From: Telluria aromaticivorans
Lineage (GTDB): Bacteria > Pseudomonadota > Gammaproteobacteria > Burkholderiales > Burkholderiaceae_D
Direction: 5' to 3'
Assembly (NCBI RefSeq): GCF_013003915.1
Contig: NZ_JABAIV010000001.1
Span: 620,001 to 684,000, forward strand
Length of the DNA stretch: 64,000 nucleotides
This document shows positions 36,201 to 43,326 of the stretch, one piece after another (position 1 is the first letter of the stretch; every line of letters begins with the position of its first letter). The notes beneath the pieces were generated by a model, which did not search any database, was not told the origin of the DNA, and saw nothing but the letters and a program-made list of their open reading frames with translations. A program made the translations under genes and the position numbers.

Positions 36201-36244
36201 AGGGCATGCAGCAGCTGCTCCAGCAATACGGGCCGCCCCACTAA
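33233..36244 (+). CDS. Amidase / alpha-beta-hydrolase-like / metacaspase fusion protein
   Basis: This 1003-residue protein has three recognisable parts. Residues 25-165 resemble a zinc amidase_2/PGRP domain: HMHHTW near 30-35, then His145 and Cys153 in FHNMMSGKSCPG, the spacing of T7-lysozyme-like amidases. Around 400-530 a hydrolase-like region has Ser451 in VGHSAG and HLMAPA after it. Residues 700-900 form a caspase-like domain: RRALCVGINRYPTYPLTGC, His772 in YAGHGT and Cys831 in DCCHSG, the metacaspase dyad. No signal peptide is seen. A Gly-rich linker precedes the caspase part. The start has a GGAGG site. The gene at 36258 follows after 13 bp. Function not known; cell-wall attack, defence or programmed death are possibilities only. 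Confidence 0.85.
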   Translation: MPAPFKRLTLDQFANLLNRYQFTRKINAVHMHHTWRPNHSQFRGHESIVGMWTYHTQTNKWSDIAQHITIDPQGYIWLGRNWNAAPASASGQNGDSHAGPFMFEMIGDFDKGCDPFDGPQRNTVIKVIALVQKRFGLAPGSLMFHNMMSGKSCPGSSIDYREILAEVQRVHDQPEQWEPRSRSAIFADEAIDDPDARTIDEAVEDLGRVSASQRDPENAEACVHTRGAVDVDAGALPAGRAIDLGAARRAGPTPAQLAALRPHLVNLTMGELSDEGEYKTSKGDVDAIFGEHLEAAFRRAQALELPLRIVVQAHGGLVNEAAGLAIAQKSVDWWMANNIYPLYFVWETGAFETIGQLLRRVRDGATRGVPRDVFDLLTDPLVEEAVRALQGQHVWGAMKLSAQRASALDVIGNGGEGDGRFQGGACYVAQKLRDFCRLHREGVELHAVGHSAGAIFQAYFIPRVLQFGAGPFQSVHLMAPAIRTDLFKATLARFVGPGKPGIEQMAMYTMRKDYELDDNCAGIYRKSLLYLIHHALEPQRRTPLLGLEENLRADRELIALFGLDGKPPLADVVWSKTAAEQGRSASRSSTHGGFDDDLATMGSIARRILARSDADRIVEYRPGADSSRGADAWNVEVALPTDILLRPAPAPLAAGGFMGEYGMGGRYQSNGGNGNGGAGYYHPGGGVLHAPEIGGGRRRALCVGINRYPTYPLTGCLADVEAWTRILGRLGFEDIATLLNEHATHDAILEQLRQLVQASRPGDVIVFQYAGHGTTVTDLGGDEGGGDTPADDEAICPVDYETGALILDDDIGRIVDLLPEGVNLTCFMDCCHSGTASRFGVGKNPSNTAHDPGDRVRFIVAGPELQNAHRRYRAGVPQGRTLPRGPARMREVLFAACLSSEKAWESRGQGEFTVRATGVLGRMAGSLGSISNADFARLVIQEFGPSPRQQPRLYSSEAAAALGLLAPLQAHAAAAASRPAWSGEAQLLIQGMQQLLQQYGPPH

Positions 36245-36257
36245 AAGGCTGCCTCCC

Positions 36258-38048
36258 ATGGCCGCGACCGGGCAGCGCTACCGCATCGCGCCGTCGGTGA
36301 CCCGCCCGATCCCGGCGGCCTACCGGCGGCGCCCGGACGACCCGGCCTACCGGCTGCTGCGCGTGCTCACGCTTGACCCGACCGCCTCGCGCCTGGAAGG
36401 ATCGGTCGCCTGCATCGAGGTGCCCTACGAGCCGCTCGAGCCCGGCCCGCAGGGCCGCTTGTTCAAGGTCGACGGCTACGACTACGCCCAGGCGGTGGCG
36501 TACCGGAAGGCCGACCTCGACGACGTGCACGTGCTGCTCAAGGATGGCTACGACCCCTCGCCCGCCGACCCGCGATTTCATGAGCAGATGGTGTACGCCG
36601 TGTGCAGCAGCGTGTGCGCGAGCTTTCGCGATGCGCTCGGGCGCCAGCTGTCCTGGGGTTTCCGGTCGCGCGGCGACGACCACCTGCTCTACCTGCGCCC
36701 CTTCGCCTTCCGCGACGCCAACGCCTACTACGACAAGCTCGAAGGCTGCATCAGCTTCGGCTATCTTCCAATGCCCGCCGCTACCCGCTCGGCGCGCGCG
36801 CTGCCCGGCGAGACCGTGTTCGCCTGCCTCTCGCACGACGTGGTCGCGCACGAAATCACCCATGCGCTGCTGGACGGCCTGCGGGCGAACTTCAGCATTC
36901 CGACCGGCCCCGACGTGGCGGGCTTTCACGAAGGCTTCTGCGACCTGGTCACGATCTTCCAGCGCATGCGCTACAAGGAGGTGGTGGCGGTTGCGATACG
37001 CAAGTCGCACGGGATGCTCGACGAGTCCAGCCTGCTGGGCGTGCTGGGCCACCAGCTCGGGCTTGCCAGCGGCAGCCAGTATGTGCGCGACCTCATGGAC
37101 GCCCGGACCTATGACGCGGACGCCGGGGCCCACAAGATCGGCAACGTGCTGGCCGGCGCGGTGTTCGAAGCCTACCTCACCGTCTTCCGGCGCAAGACCG
37201 AGCGCCTGCGGCGCCTGGCCAGCAATGGCAGCGGCATCCTGCCGCCGGGCGAGCTGGGGCACGACCTGGCCGAGCTCCTGGCCGGCGAAGCCACCGACCT
37301 CGCGCGCCAGTTCCAGGCCCTGGTCATCCGCGCGATCGACTACTGCCCCCCGGTCGACATCCACCTGGGCGAATACCTGCGCGCCCTGGTCACGGCCGAC
37401 CACGACCTGGTGCCGACGGACCCCTGGGCCTACCGCGAAGCGCTGGTCGACGCCTTCATGAAGCGCTGCATCTATCCGCAGGAGGTCGGCACCCTGTCAC
37501 AGCACGACCTGCTGTGGCGCGCGCCGCGGCTGGCTCTGCCCCCCATCGCGGAGCTGGACTTCGCCCACCTGCGCTTCGGCCGCGACCCGGCCTGCCCGGC
37601 CGGCGCCGAAGAACTCGAAAGGCAGGCTGCACTACTCGGCGAATTCGCCACGCGGCCGGAGCATTTGCAGGAATTCGGATTGACGTGCAAGGGCGCGCCC
37701 GGGCTGGAAGGCGCCAGCGCGGAACTACCGCAGGTCGCCTCGATCCGGGCCTCGCGCAGGATCGGGCCGGACCGCGAGATCGTGTTCGACCTGGTGGCGG
37801 AAATCACCCAGCGCTGCATCGTGCCGGCACGGGGCGGCAAGCCGGCCTATGCGCTGTTCGGGGGCGCGACCGTGATCATCGGTCCGGACGGGGCGATCCG
37901 CTACATCGTCTCGAAGAGCGCGGTCGGCAAGGACCGGCCGACGCGGCGGCTTGCCTTCATGGATTCACCCGCGGGCCGGCGCTACTGGAGCCTGGACGGC
38001 AAGCGCTACCGCATGCGCAATGCGATGTTCCGGGTGCTGCACCAGTAA
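36258..38048 (+). CDS. Gluzincin-type metalloprotease-like protein, partner of the caspase fusion
   Basis: This 596-residue protein contains HEITH (His198, Glu199, His202) and, 23 residues on, EGFCD (Glu225, Asp229), fitting the HExxH...ExxxD arrangement of gluzincins. The segment between them, LLDGLRANFSIPTGPDVAGF, has little similarity to thermolysin proper. Upstream the sequence reads FGYLPMPAATRSARALPGE, and the C-terminal 150 residues form an unrelated-looking domain. No signal peptide. It lies 13 bp after the caspase fusion, so both are probably co-expressed. A maturation or activation role between the two proteases can be imagined but is not shown. Confidence 0.8.
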   Translation: MAATGQRYRIAPSVTRPIPAAYRRRPDDPAYRLLRVLTLDPTASRLEGSVACIEVPYEPLEPGPQGRLFKVDGYDYAQAVAYRKADLDDVHVLLKDGYDPSPADPRFHEQMVYAVCSSVCASFRDALGRQLSWGFRSRGDDHLLYLRPFAFRDANAYYDKLEGCISFGYLPMPAATRSARALPGETVFACLSHDVVAHEITHALLDGLRANFSIPTGPDVAGFHEGFCDLVTIFQRMRYKEVVAVAIRKSHGMLDESSLLGVLGHQLGLASGSQYVRDLMDARTYDADAGAHKIGNVLAGAVFEAYLTVFRRKTERLRRLASNGSGILPPGELGHDLAELLAGEATDLARQFQALVIRAIDYCPPVDIHLGEYLRALVTADHDLVPTDPWAYREALVDAFMKRCIYPQEVGTLSQHDLLWRAPRLALPPIAELDFAHLRFGRDPACPAGAEELERQAALLGEFATRPEHLQEFGLTCKGAPGLEGASAELPQVASIRASRRIGPDREIVFDLVAEITQRCIVPARGGKPAYALFGGATVIIGPDGAIRYIVSKSAVGKDRPTRRLAFMDSPAGRRYWSLDGKRYRMRNAMFRVLHQ

Positions 38049-38064
38049 GGCGCCGCGCCGGCGC

Positions 38065-38742
38065 TCAGCGCAGGTCGCCGGTCTCGAAATAGACGGTGCC
38101 GCGCACTGCCGCCAGCGCCTTGAGCGCCGCTTCCGGGTTGTCCAGGCCCGCCTTGGGAACAACGAGCACTTGCGGGGCTGGCGCCGCCAGCGCGACGATG
38201 TGGTCGTAGTCGGGGCGGCTGTCGATTTCCTTGACCAGGAAGCTGCCGACCGGGAGATAGCGCGCCTGGCTGCGGCTACGCATTGCGGAGTCGAGCTGGC
38301 GGTAGACCAGCACGCGGTCGACGACGAATTGCGCCTTTGGGTAGGCGCGCTTGCCGTCGCGCTCGAAATGGCCGCTGAACACGTCGGCACTGAAGGTGCG
38401 CAGCGGGGATCCGGCCCGCGGGTCCAGGCGCGAGAGCTCGAAGCGTTCCGGCTCGATCGTCCATAAATGGGTCTTGCCATCGAGCTGCTCGCGCAGGGCG
38501 CGGTCGAGCTGCGCATCGGCCAGGCGCACCTTCAGCACGACCTGGTGGCCGTGCGGCGCGCGAAACAGCGGCAGGTGCGACAGGTAGAGCCCGTCGCGAT
38601 CGCCGAACAGCGTCATCCCGTGGGTGCCGAAGGAGTGATCGTGCGCCTGCGCCCGCTGCGGCATGCAGGCCAGGACCGTCATCAACAGGGCGAACAAGGC
38701 GGGGAACAGGGGGAACGACAGGCGCGGGTAAAGGAGCGTCAT
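38065..38742 (-). CDS. Secreted protein of unknown function
   Basis: This 225-residue protein has a signal peptide (LFPALFALLMTVLACMPQRAQA). The mature part opens with a His-rich AHDHSFGTHGMTLFGDRDG, then HLPLFRAPHGHQVVL, suggesting metal binding. Later segments (FSADVFSGHFERDG, YFETGDLR at the end) look beta-rich. The start at 38742 is chosen to give the signal peptide; the frame is open to 38916. Family not recognised. It is convergent with the metalloprotease gene. Confidence 0.65.
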   Translation of the reverse strand: MTLLYPRLSFPLFPALFALLMTVLACMPQRAQAHDHSFGTHGMTLFGDRDGLYLSHLPLFRAPHGHQVVLKVRLADAQLDRALREQLDGKTHLWTIEPERFELSRLDPRAGSPLRTFSADVFSGHFERDGKRAYPKAQFVVDRVLVYRQLDSAMRSRSQARYLPVGSFLVKEIDSRPDYDHIVALAAPAPQVLVVPKAGLDNPEAALKALAAVRGTVYFETGDLR

Positions 38743-38960
38743 GGGAAGCGGCAGGCAGAGAGGGAAACGTATTATGCCGCGCCGCAGCCCGCCCGGGGAA
38801 AACGGCCTGAATTTCGCCATGATTGGCCCGAGGCGATGGAAGGTCGTCGGTCGTCCGGCTCGGCCTGGTGCTACAAAAAATTTCACGATGGTATCGGACG
38901 CTCTGCAAGAAACCATTGGGCTAGGATCTGTGTCTTATCAACCCAACAAGGAGACCTGCC

Positions 38961-39305
38961 ATGGGCGGATCGGAACAAGCGAACATCCAGGCATGCATCG
39001 CGGCATGCGAAGGCGCGCTGCGCGCCTGCCAGGCCTGCGCGGCCGCCGACATACGCGAGGGCAGGAACGACTGCGCGCTGATCAGCCTCGACTGCGCCGA
39101 CATCTGCACCGCGACCCTGAACGTGCTGGCACGGGGGTCAAGCCACCATGGCGACTTCTGCGCCCTGTGCGCCCACATCTGCCGCGCCTGCGCCGCCAAA
39201 TGCGCCCAGCACGCCGCCATGCACCAGACCTGCGCCGACTGCCAGGCCGCCTGCGAGCGCTGCGCCGCCGAGTGCGACAAGCATGCGAAGGAGCGGCATA
39301 TCTAG
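38961..39305 (+). CDS. Four-helix-bundle copper-binding (Csp-like) cysteine-rich protein
   Basis: This 114-residue protein has 17 cysteines, mostly as CxxxC and CxxC along helices (CIAACEGALRACQAC, CALCAHICRACAAKC, CADCQAACERCAAEC). This is the pattern of copper storage proteins of the Csp/DUF326 type, which hold many Cu(I) ions inside a four-helix bundle. It has no signal peptide, as in the cytosolic Csp3 class. A GGAGA stretch precedes the ATG. No copper regulator is adjacent. Confidence 0.88.
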   Translation: MGGSEQANIQACIAACEGALRACQACAAADIREGRNDCALISLDCADICTATLNVLARGSSHHGDFCALCAHICRACAAKCAQHAAMHQTCADCQAACERCAAECDKHAKERHI

Positions 39306-39435
39306 GACCGGCGACCCACGCCCGCCCGCCGGCGCCACAGGCGGCGGCGGAGAACATTGCATACATATTGCCGACAAATGCCCGCTATTTGCCGGGCTGC
39401 GCTTCGATTACGCTTGAGTTCCCCTAACGCTCCGC

Positions 39436-40152
39436 ATGCAATCGATGACCCCTAGACTCTTCCTATTGTGCGGCGCCATGGTGTCCGCTTCGATCCTGGC
39501 CGCCTGCGGCGGCGCCGACCTGCCGCAGCCGCCGGCGCAGGTCGCCACGGCCTTTGCGCAAGGCCTCGATGGCTGGCAAGGCGGCTACGCCGACTACCAC
39601 CAGGACACCGCACCAGGCGACGTCGTCTGGGAGCTGCGCGCCCTGCCCGCTCCCCTGGCGGGAACGGCCTATTACACCGGCGGCACCAACCGCAGCGATG
39701 ACCTGTTCATCTACAGTAAGAAGAGATTCGGGGGCTATGCGCCTTCCACCAAGTACAAGCTCAGCTTCGAGATCGAGATTGCGACCAACCAGTCCTCGGG
39801 TTGCGTCGGGGTCGGCGGCTCCCCCGGCGAGAGCGTGTACCTGGTGGCGGGAGCGGCGAGCGTCGAACCGAAGACCGTGCTGAGCGGCGGCGAGTACCTG
39901 CTCAACATCGAGCGCGGCAACCAGGCCACGCCCGGACCGGCTTCTCAGGTGCTGGGTAACATGGCCAACGCCGTCGCCGATTGCGGGCCCCAGGTGTACC
40001 AGTCCAAGACGCTGGCCAGTGCCGCCCCGCTGGCTGTGCAGAGCGACAAGGACGGCAATATCTGGATCTTCTTCGGCATCGACTCCGGCTTCGAGGCCAG
40101 GAGCAGCGTCTTCTACAAGTCGGTCAAGGTCGCGGTGGCGCCGCTGAACTAG
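39436..40152 (+). CDS. Putative lipoprotein
   Basis: This 238-residue protein has a type II signal (LFLLCGAMVSASILAACGG) with Cys at the LAAC lipobox near residue 24. The mature part is beta-rich (KYKLSFEIEIATN, NIWIFFGIDSGFEAR) and looks like a carbohydrate-binding-type or jelly-roll domain, but I cannot name a family. It is codirectional with the Csp-like gene after 130 bp and ends just before the tRNA-Cys terminator on the other strand. Confidence 0.7.
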   Translation: MQSMTPRLFLLCGAMVSASILAACGGADLPQPPAQVATAFAQGLDGWQGGYADYHQDTAPGDVVWELRALPAPLAGTAYYTGGTNRSDDLFIYSKKRFGGYAPSTKYKLSFEIEIATNQSSGCVGVGGSPGESVYLVAGAASVEPKTVLSGGEYLLNIERGNQATPGPASQVLGNMANAVADCGPQVYQSKTLASAAPLAVQSDKDGNIWIFFGIDSGFEARSSVFYKSVKVAVAPLN

Positions 40153-40190
40153 CAGCGGCTGGCCCGCTGGCGGGCGAAGGAGCGCGAACG

Positions 40191-40227
40191 CCAAAACGCA
40201 CATTGCCGGCTGGGCCGGCAATGTGCG
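40191..40227 (-). terminator. Rho-independent terminator of tRNA-Cys
   Basis: A perfect 14-bp stem, cgcacattgccggc (40197-40210) with gccggcaatgtgcg (40214-40227), loop of 3, followed on the minus strand by TTTTGG. It lies 12 bp beyond the tRNA 3' end. Confidence 0.8.
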
Positions 40228-40239
40228 CTTCTGGGAAAC

Positions 40240-40313
40240 TGGAGGCGAGGACAGGAATCGAACCTGTCTCTCCGGCTTTGCAGGCCGTTGCATAACCTCT
40301 TTGCTACCTCGCC
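40240..40313 (-). tRNA. tRNA-Cys (GCA)
   Basis: The 74-nt gene includes an encoded CCA. On the minus strand it begins GGCGAGGTAGCAAAG and ends in CCTCGCCTCCA; the 7-bp acceptor stem GGCGAGG/CCTCGCC is perfect. The T-arm is ACAGG-TTCGATT-CCTGT. The anticodon GCA occupies 40281-40279 in the loop CTGCAAA. A terminator follows. Confidence 0.95.
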
Positions 40314-40394
40314 AGAACCGATTCTAGGCAGTTGGCGACGGTCTTCCATGTGCGGTGTCAAATGCAGATCGATATACGGTCCCTGGTGTGCGCT

Positions 40395-40743
40395 TCATGC
40401 GAGAGCGATGACGTAGGCGTCGAGCAGGACCATCTTGCCGTCACGGAAGCGCCAGACATCGCTGTAGGCGTGCGGGACCGGCTTGCCATCTTCGTCCGCG
40501 GCCGTGATTTTGCCGAGCGACCACGGTGTCGCCCTCGGCCACCAGCTGCTCCACCGTGAACGCGGGCGGCGCGGTGTATTCGCGGGCCATCCAGTCGCGC
40601 ACGGCCTGATTGCCATGCAGGGTCTCGCCGCCCACCGTCGACCAGACGATGTCGTCCGCACACCAGGCCAGGAAGCCCTCGTTGTCGCCGGCGCGCACTG
40701 CCGCATTGGCCTTTTTCAGGATAGATTTGTTCGGATGGGACAT
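40395..40743 (-). pseudogene. NTF2/SnoaL-like protein, frameshifted
   Basis: The N-terminal 75 residues are in one frame (MSHPNKSILKKANAAV ... QLVAEGDTVV) and the family-like C-terminal part in another (LGKITAADEDGKPV, YSDVWRFRDGKMVLLDAY). The switch lies near 40515-40525, where GTGGTCGCTCGGC reads either VVAR or WSLG. A one-base indel explains it. Intact, it would be a 115-residue nuclear-transport-factor-2-fold protein like many small polyketide-cyclase relatives. Recent mutation or sequencing error are both possible. Confidence 0.75.
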
Positions 40744-40779
40744 GGGATTTCCTTTCCGGTGGATGGATGGGGCGGCCCT

Positions 40780-42864
40780 TCACACGCCGCGGCCCTCCGC
40801 GACAAAGCCGGCGGCGCGGTGGCTGCCGTCGCAAAACGGCTTGTCCTTCGACTGGCCGCAGCGGCACAGCCGGGTGGCCAGGCTGCGGTCGACGGTGCGC
40901 CCGGTGCCAGTGCAGATCTCGGCGGCGCCGCGCACATCGAGTGGGCCGTTGCGCAAGGGGGTGATCTCGAGCAGCCCGTCGCGCGCTTCGAGCACGGGCG
41001 AGGGCCGAGTCGGCGCTTCGCCGGAGGCACGAAAGCCGACCGCGATATGCGACTGGTCGCAGAACGGCTTGTTGCTGGACTGCCCGCAGCGGCACAGCGC
41101 CACGCGCAATGCGCTGCCGGCCGTGCCGTCCGCCGTGGCCAGGCGGATCGCCGCATTGACCGCCAGCGGCCCGTCCTCGCGCATGCGCACCAGGTTCACG
41201 GGAGGGGCCGTCTCATCCTCCCCGCCGTCGCGGCGTTGGTACCGGATTGCGCCGGACACGCAGTTGCGCGCCACGCGCATCAGGCGTTCGGGACTGGCCT
41301 GGTCCGGGAAAATCCACTCGCCTTCCTGGTTCGCCTTGAACACTTCCGGCTCCTCCAGCACGCAATGGCGGGAGTGCACGCAGCGCCTGGCTTCGAAATA
41401 GATCGTGCCATTGGCCCCGTGCGCGACCTGGATCGCGTCGTCTAGCGCGGGCGGCGCCGCCGGCGCGGGCACAGGCTCGGCTTGCGGCGCCGCCGCAGCT
41501 GCGGCCGCCGCCCCCTTGGTGGCATACGCCTCACGCCACGCGCCGGCGGCAGCGCGCAAGGTTGCGGCGCACCTGGCCAGGGCCGGCAGCACCGCCGCGC
41601 AAGCGTCCGCATGCGTTGCCAGCAACTCCATCCTCTCGGCGATCAGCCAGGCTGCGGAATCGGGCGACTCGTAGCCGAGCGCGGTGCGCGACAGGGTGAA
41701 GGTCATTCCCGCCATCACGCCCGGATGGGCGGGATTGGCCGGGTAAGCCGTGAGCGCGGCGCCGATGTCGGCCACCGCGTGCATCAAGGCCATGGCCTGC
41801 CCCATCACGACCGGCCGCGGCAGCAGGCAATTGGCGGTGTCGCTCATCAGGGCCAGCAGCCGCAGCATCAGGAAATAGCTGCCGTTGGCGACATCGAGCA
41901 GCGAGATGGCCGGCTCGCTGACCACCTGGATGCGCTCCTCGGCCAGCACCGGCGAGCGCATCACGGGGTGGCGCGCCACGTTGCGGTGCGGAGTGAAGCC
42001 GGGGCGCTCGGCCGCCAATGCCTGCCACTGCTCGCGGATGGTGCGAAAGCGCGCGTAGTGCGAGGTCTCGTCGCAGACGACCGATCCTTCGCCCTGTTCG
42101 ACGATCAGCTGCAGGGCGCGCGCGGCGTCGGCGGCGCTGGCGATGGCGCATAGCCCGGGCAGGAACACGTCGTCCTGGGTCAGCTGGGCGTGGATGCTCC
42201 CGACGAACAGGCCGTCCTCGCCGAGTTCGGCGGCCAGGTAGGCGAAACCGGCCGCAATGGACTGGTACAGTTCCCCGACGGTGCGGTAGTCCCCCGGGAT
42301 ATCGGTGGCCAGGTCGGTGCGCTCCATGTCGCGCGAATACGCAAGCTTGTCCAGGGTCTCGCCGTCTGCTTCCCATGCCTGGCTGGGACGCTCCACATAC
42401 ACGAAATGGTCGAGCGTGGCGGCGTCGAACGGCAGCAGGGCCACGGCGACATCGGCAGGGAACTGCCCTGGGTTGGCCGGGAAGTTGTAGTGCCGGTAGT
42501 GGGGCCGCGATCCGACCGCGACCAGCAGGTTGTTGACCAGCGCGAGGTGCAGCATTTCCTCGGTCGCGATCGCGATGATCTCGGCGCGCCAGCGCTTCAC
42601 GGCGCTCCATTCGCCGGGCAGCAAGTCCTCATCGAGGCCCTGCTTGAGCGAAAACGCGGCATACAGGTAGGTGCACATCAGGCAGTGCTCGATCTCTGCG
42701 GCTTCCGCCAGCATGCTGATCAATTGGTCGCGGTGGGTTGCAGGGTTCAAGGCGGTTCCCGTGGTTGGCCCGGGCCGGACGCTGCCATGGCGGCGCCCGT
42801 CCAGGCTGCAAATGAGCCAACACACAATGTAGCGAAGCCCGGCCGCGCCTGTAAGGCTGCACAC
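40780..42864 (-). CDS. Ferritin-like / 4Fe-4S-like / double CDGSH fusion protein
   Basis: This protein of up to 694 residues has an N-terminal ferritin-like domain (AAEIEHCLMCTYLYAAFSLK, TEEMLHLALVNNLL) of the type found with iminophenyl-pyruvate dimer synthases. After an Ala-rich linker near residue 460 comes a small domain with ARRCVHSRHCV and ARNCVSGAIRY, then two CDGSH-type iron-sulfur motifs: CRCGQSSNKPFCDQSH (a CDQSH variant) and CRCGQSKDKPFCDGSH. It suggests electron transfer or oxygen chemistry in a fused enzyme. The start is uncertain: the first 35 residues are not family-like and a TTG at 42750 would fit the domain edge. Confidence 0.82.
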   Translation of the reverse strand: MCSLTGAAGLRYIVCWLICSLDGRRHGSVRPGPTTGTALNPATHRDQLISMLAEAAEIEHCLMCTYLYAAFSLKQGLDEDLLPGEWSAVKRWRAEIIAIATEEMLHLALVNNLLVAVGSRPHYRHYNFPANPGQFPADVAVALLPFDAATLDHFVYVERPSQAWEADGETLDKLAYSRDMERTDLATDIPGDYRTVGELYQSIAAGFAYLAAELGEDGLFVGSIHAQLTQDDVFLPGLCAIASAADAARALQLIVEQGEGSVVCDETSHYARFRTIREQWQALAAERPGFTPHRNVARHPVMRSPVLAEERIQVVSEPAISLLDVANGSYFLMLRLLALMSDTANCLLPRPVVMGQAMALMHAVADIGAALTAYPANPAHPGVMAGMTFTLSRTALGYESPDSAAWLIAERMELLATHADACAAVLPALARCAATLRAAAGAWREAYATKGAAAAAAAAPQAEPVPAPAAPPALDDAIQVAHGANGTIYFEARRCVHSRHCVLEEPEVFKANQEGEWIFPDQASPERLMRVARNCVSGAIRYQRRDGGEDETAPPVNLVRMREDGPLAVNAAIRLATADGTAGSALRVALCRCGQSSNKPFCDQSHIAVGFRASGEAPTRPSPVLEARDGLLEITPLRNGPLDVRGAAEICTGTGRTVDRSLATRLCRCGQSKDKPFCDGSHRAAGFVAEGRGV

Positions 42865-43326
42865 GCGAATTCACTGTCCGGAGAATACGAACAATCCGGC
42901 CCTTGCCACTGGCATCCCTTGGTTCCGGACGAACGGCGCGCGGCCGGCAGGGATCGTTTGCATAAGGTACAGGCGAAAAAAACCCTTCGGTCGGGAGGCT
43001 GTTTATCTGGCCTGCACACCGACTGGTGCAAGACATGCAAAAAAACTGGAGGCGAGGACGGGAGTCAAACCCGTCTAGACGGCTTTGCAGGGCGTATTTC
43101 GCTCAACAATATCAAAGCCTTAGTCGAAAACCACACTTTTCACCTCTTGAGATCGCCCAAACGTGAATCTTGATCGATGCCTGTCCAGCTCTCGTTCAAA
43201 ACTGACTCCCGGCCGATTCTGGACATTAGCAAACTTCCGGCAAAGGCAATCATGGCCTTTTGATGTTTCACGGCCTTATCTTCTTGGCACATAATGGCTG
43301 TCATTACATCCCGACGCAGGTCATCC
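42865..43326. other. Intergenic region with tRNA-Cys fragment
   Basis: Apart from the 45-nt tRNA-Cys fragment I see no gene. Base composition is visibly lower in GC than the surroundings between about 43090 and 43300. A 68-codon frame on the minus strand (43140-43346) exists but overlaps the sensor kinase start and has no ribosome site. Confidence 0.45.
43047..43091 (-). pseudogene. 3' fragment of tRNA-Cys
   Basis: The minus strand here reads CCTGCAAAGCCG, then a T-arm ACGGG-TTTGACT-CCCGT and the acceptor end CCTCGCCTCCA, followed by GTTTTTTTGC. The anticodon loop (CTGCAAA) and 3' end match the complete tRNA-Cys 2.7 kb away; the 5' half and acceptor partner are missing and the T-loop is altered. 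It is not a functional tRNA. Confidence 0.8.

Noticed and set aside
33110..36259. A 1049-codon minus-strand frame opposite the caspase fusion
   Set aside because: No motif or ribosome site is seen, and codon pattern fits the complement of the real gene.
36373..37461. A 362-codon frame inside the gluzincin gene
   Set aside because: Thr/Arg/Ser-rich shadow in the +1 frame with no motifs.
40240..43091. A genomic island bounded by tRNA-Cys and its 3' fragment
   Set aside because: The fragment lies on the 5' side of the tRNA, whereas elements that integrate at a tRNA 3' end leave the fragment beyond the 3' end; no integrase is present.
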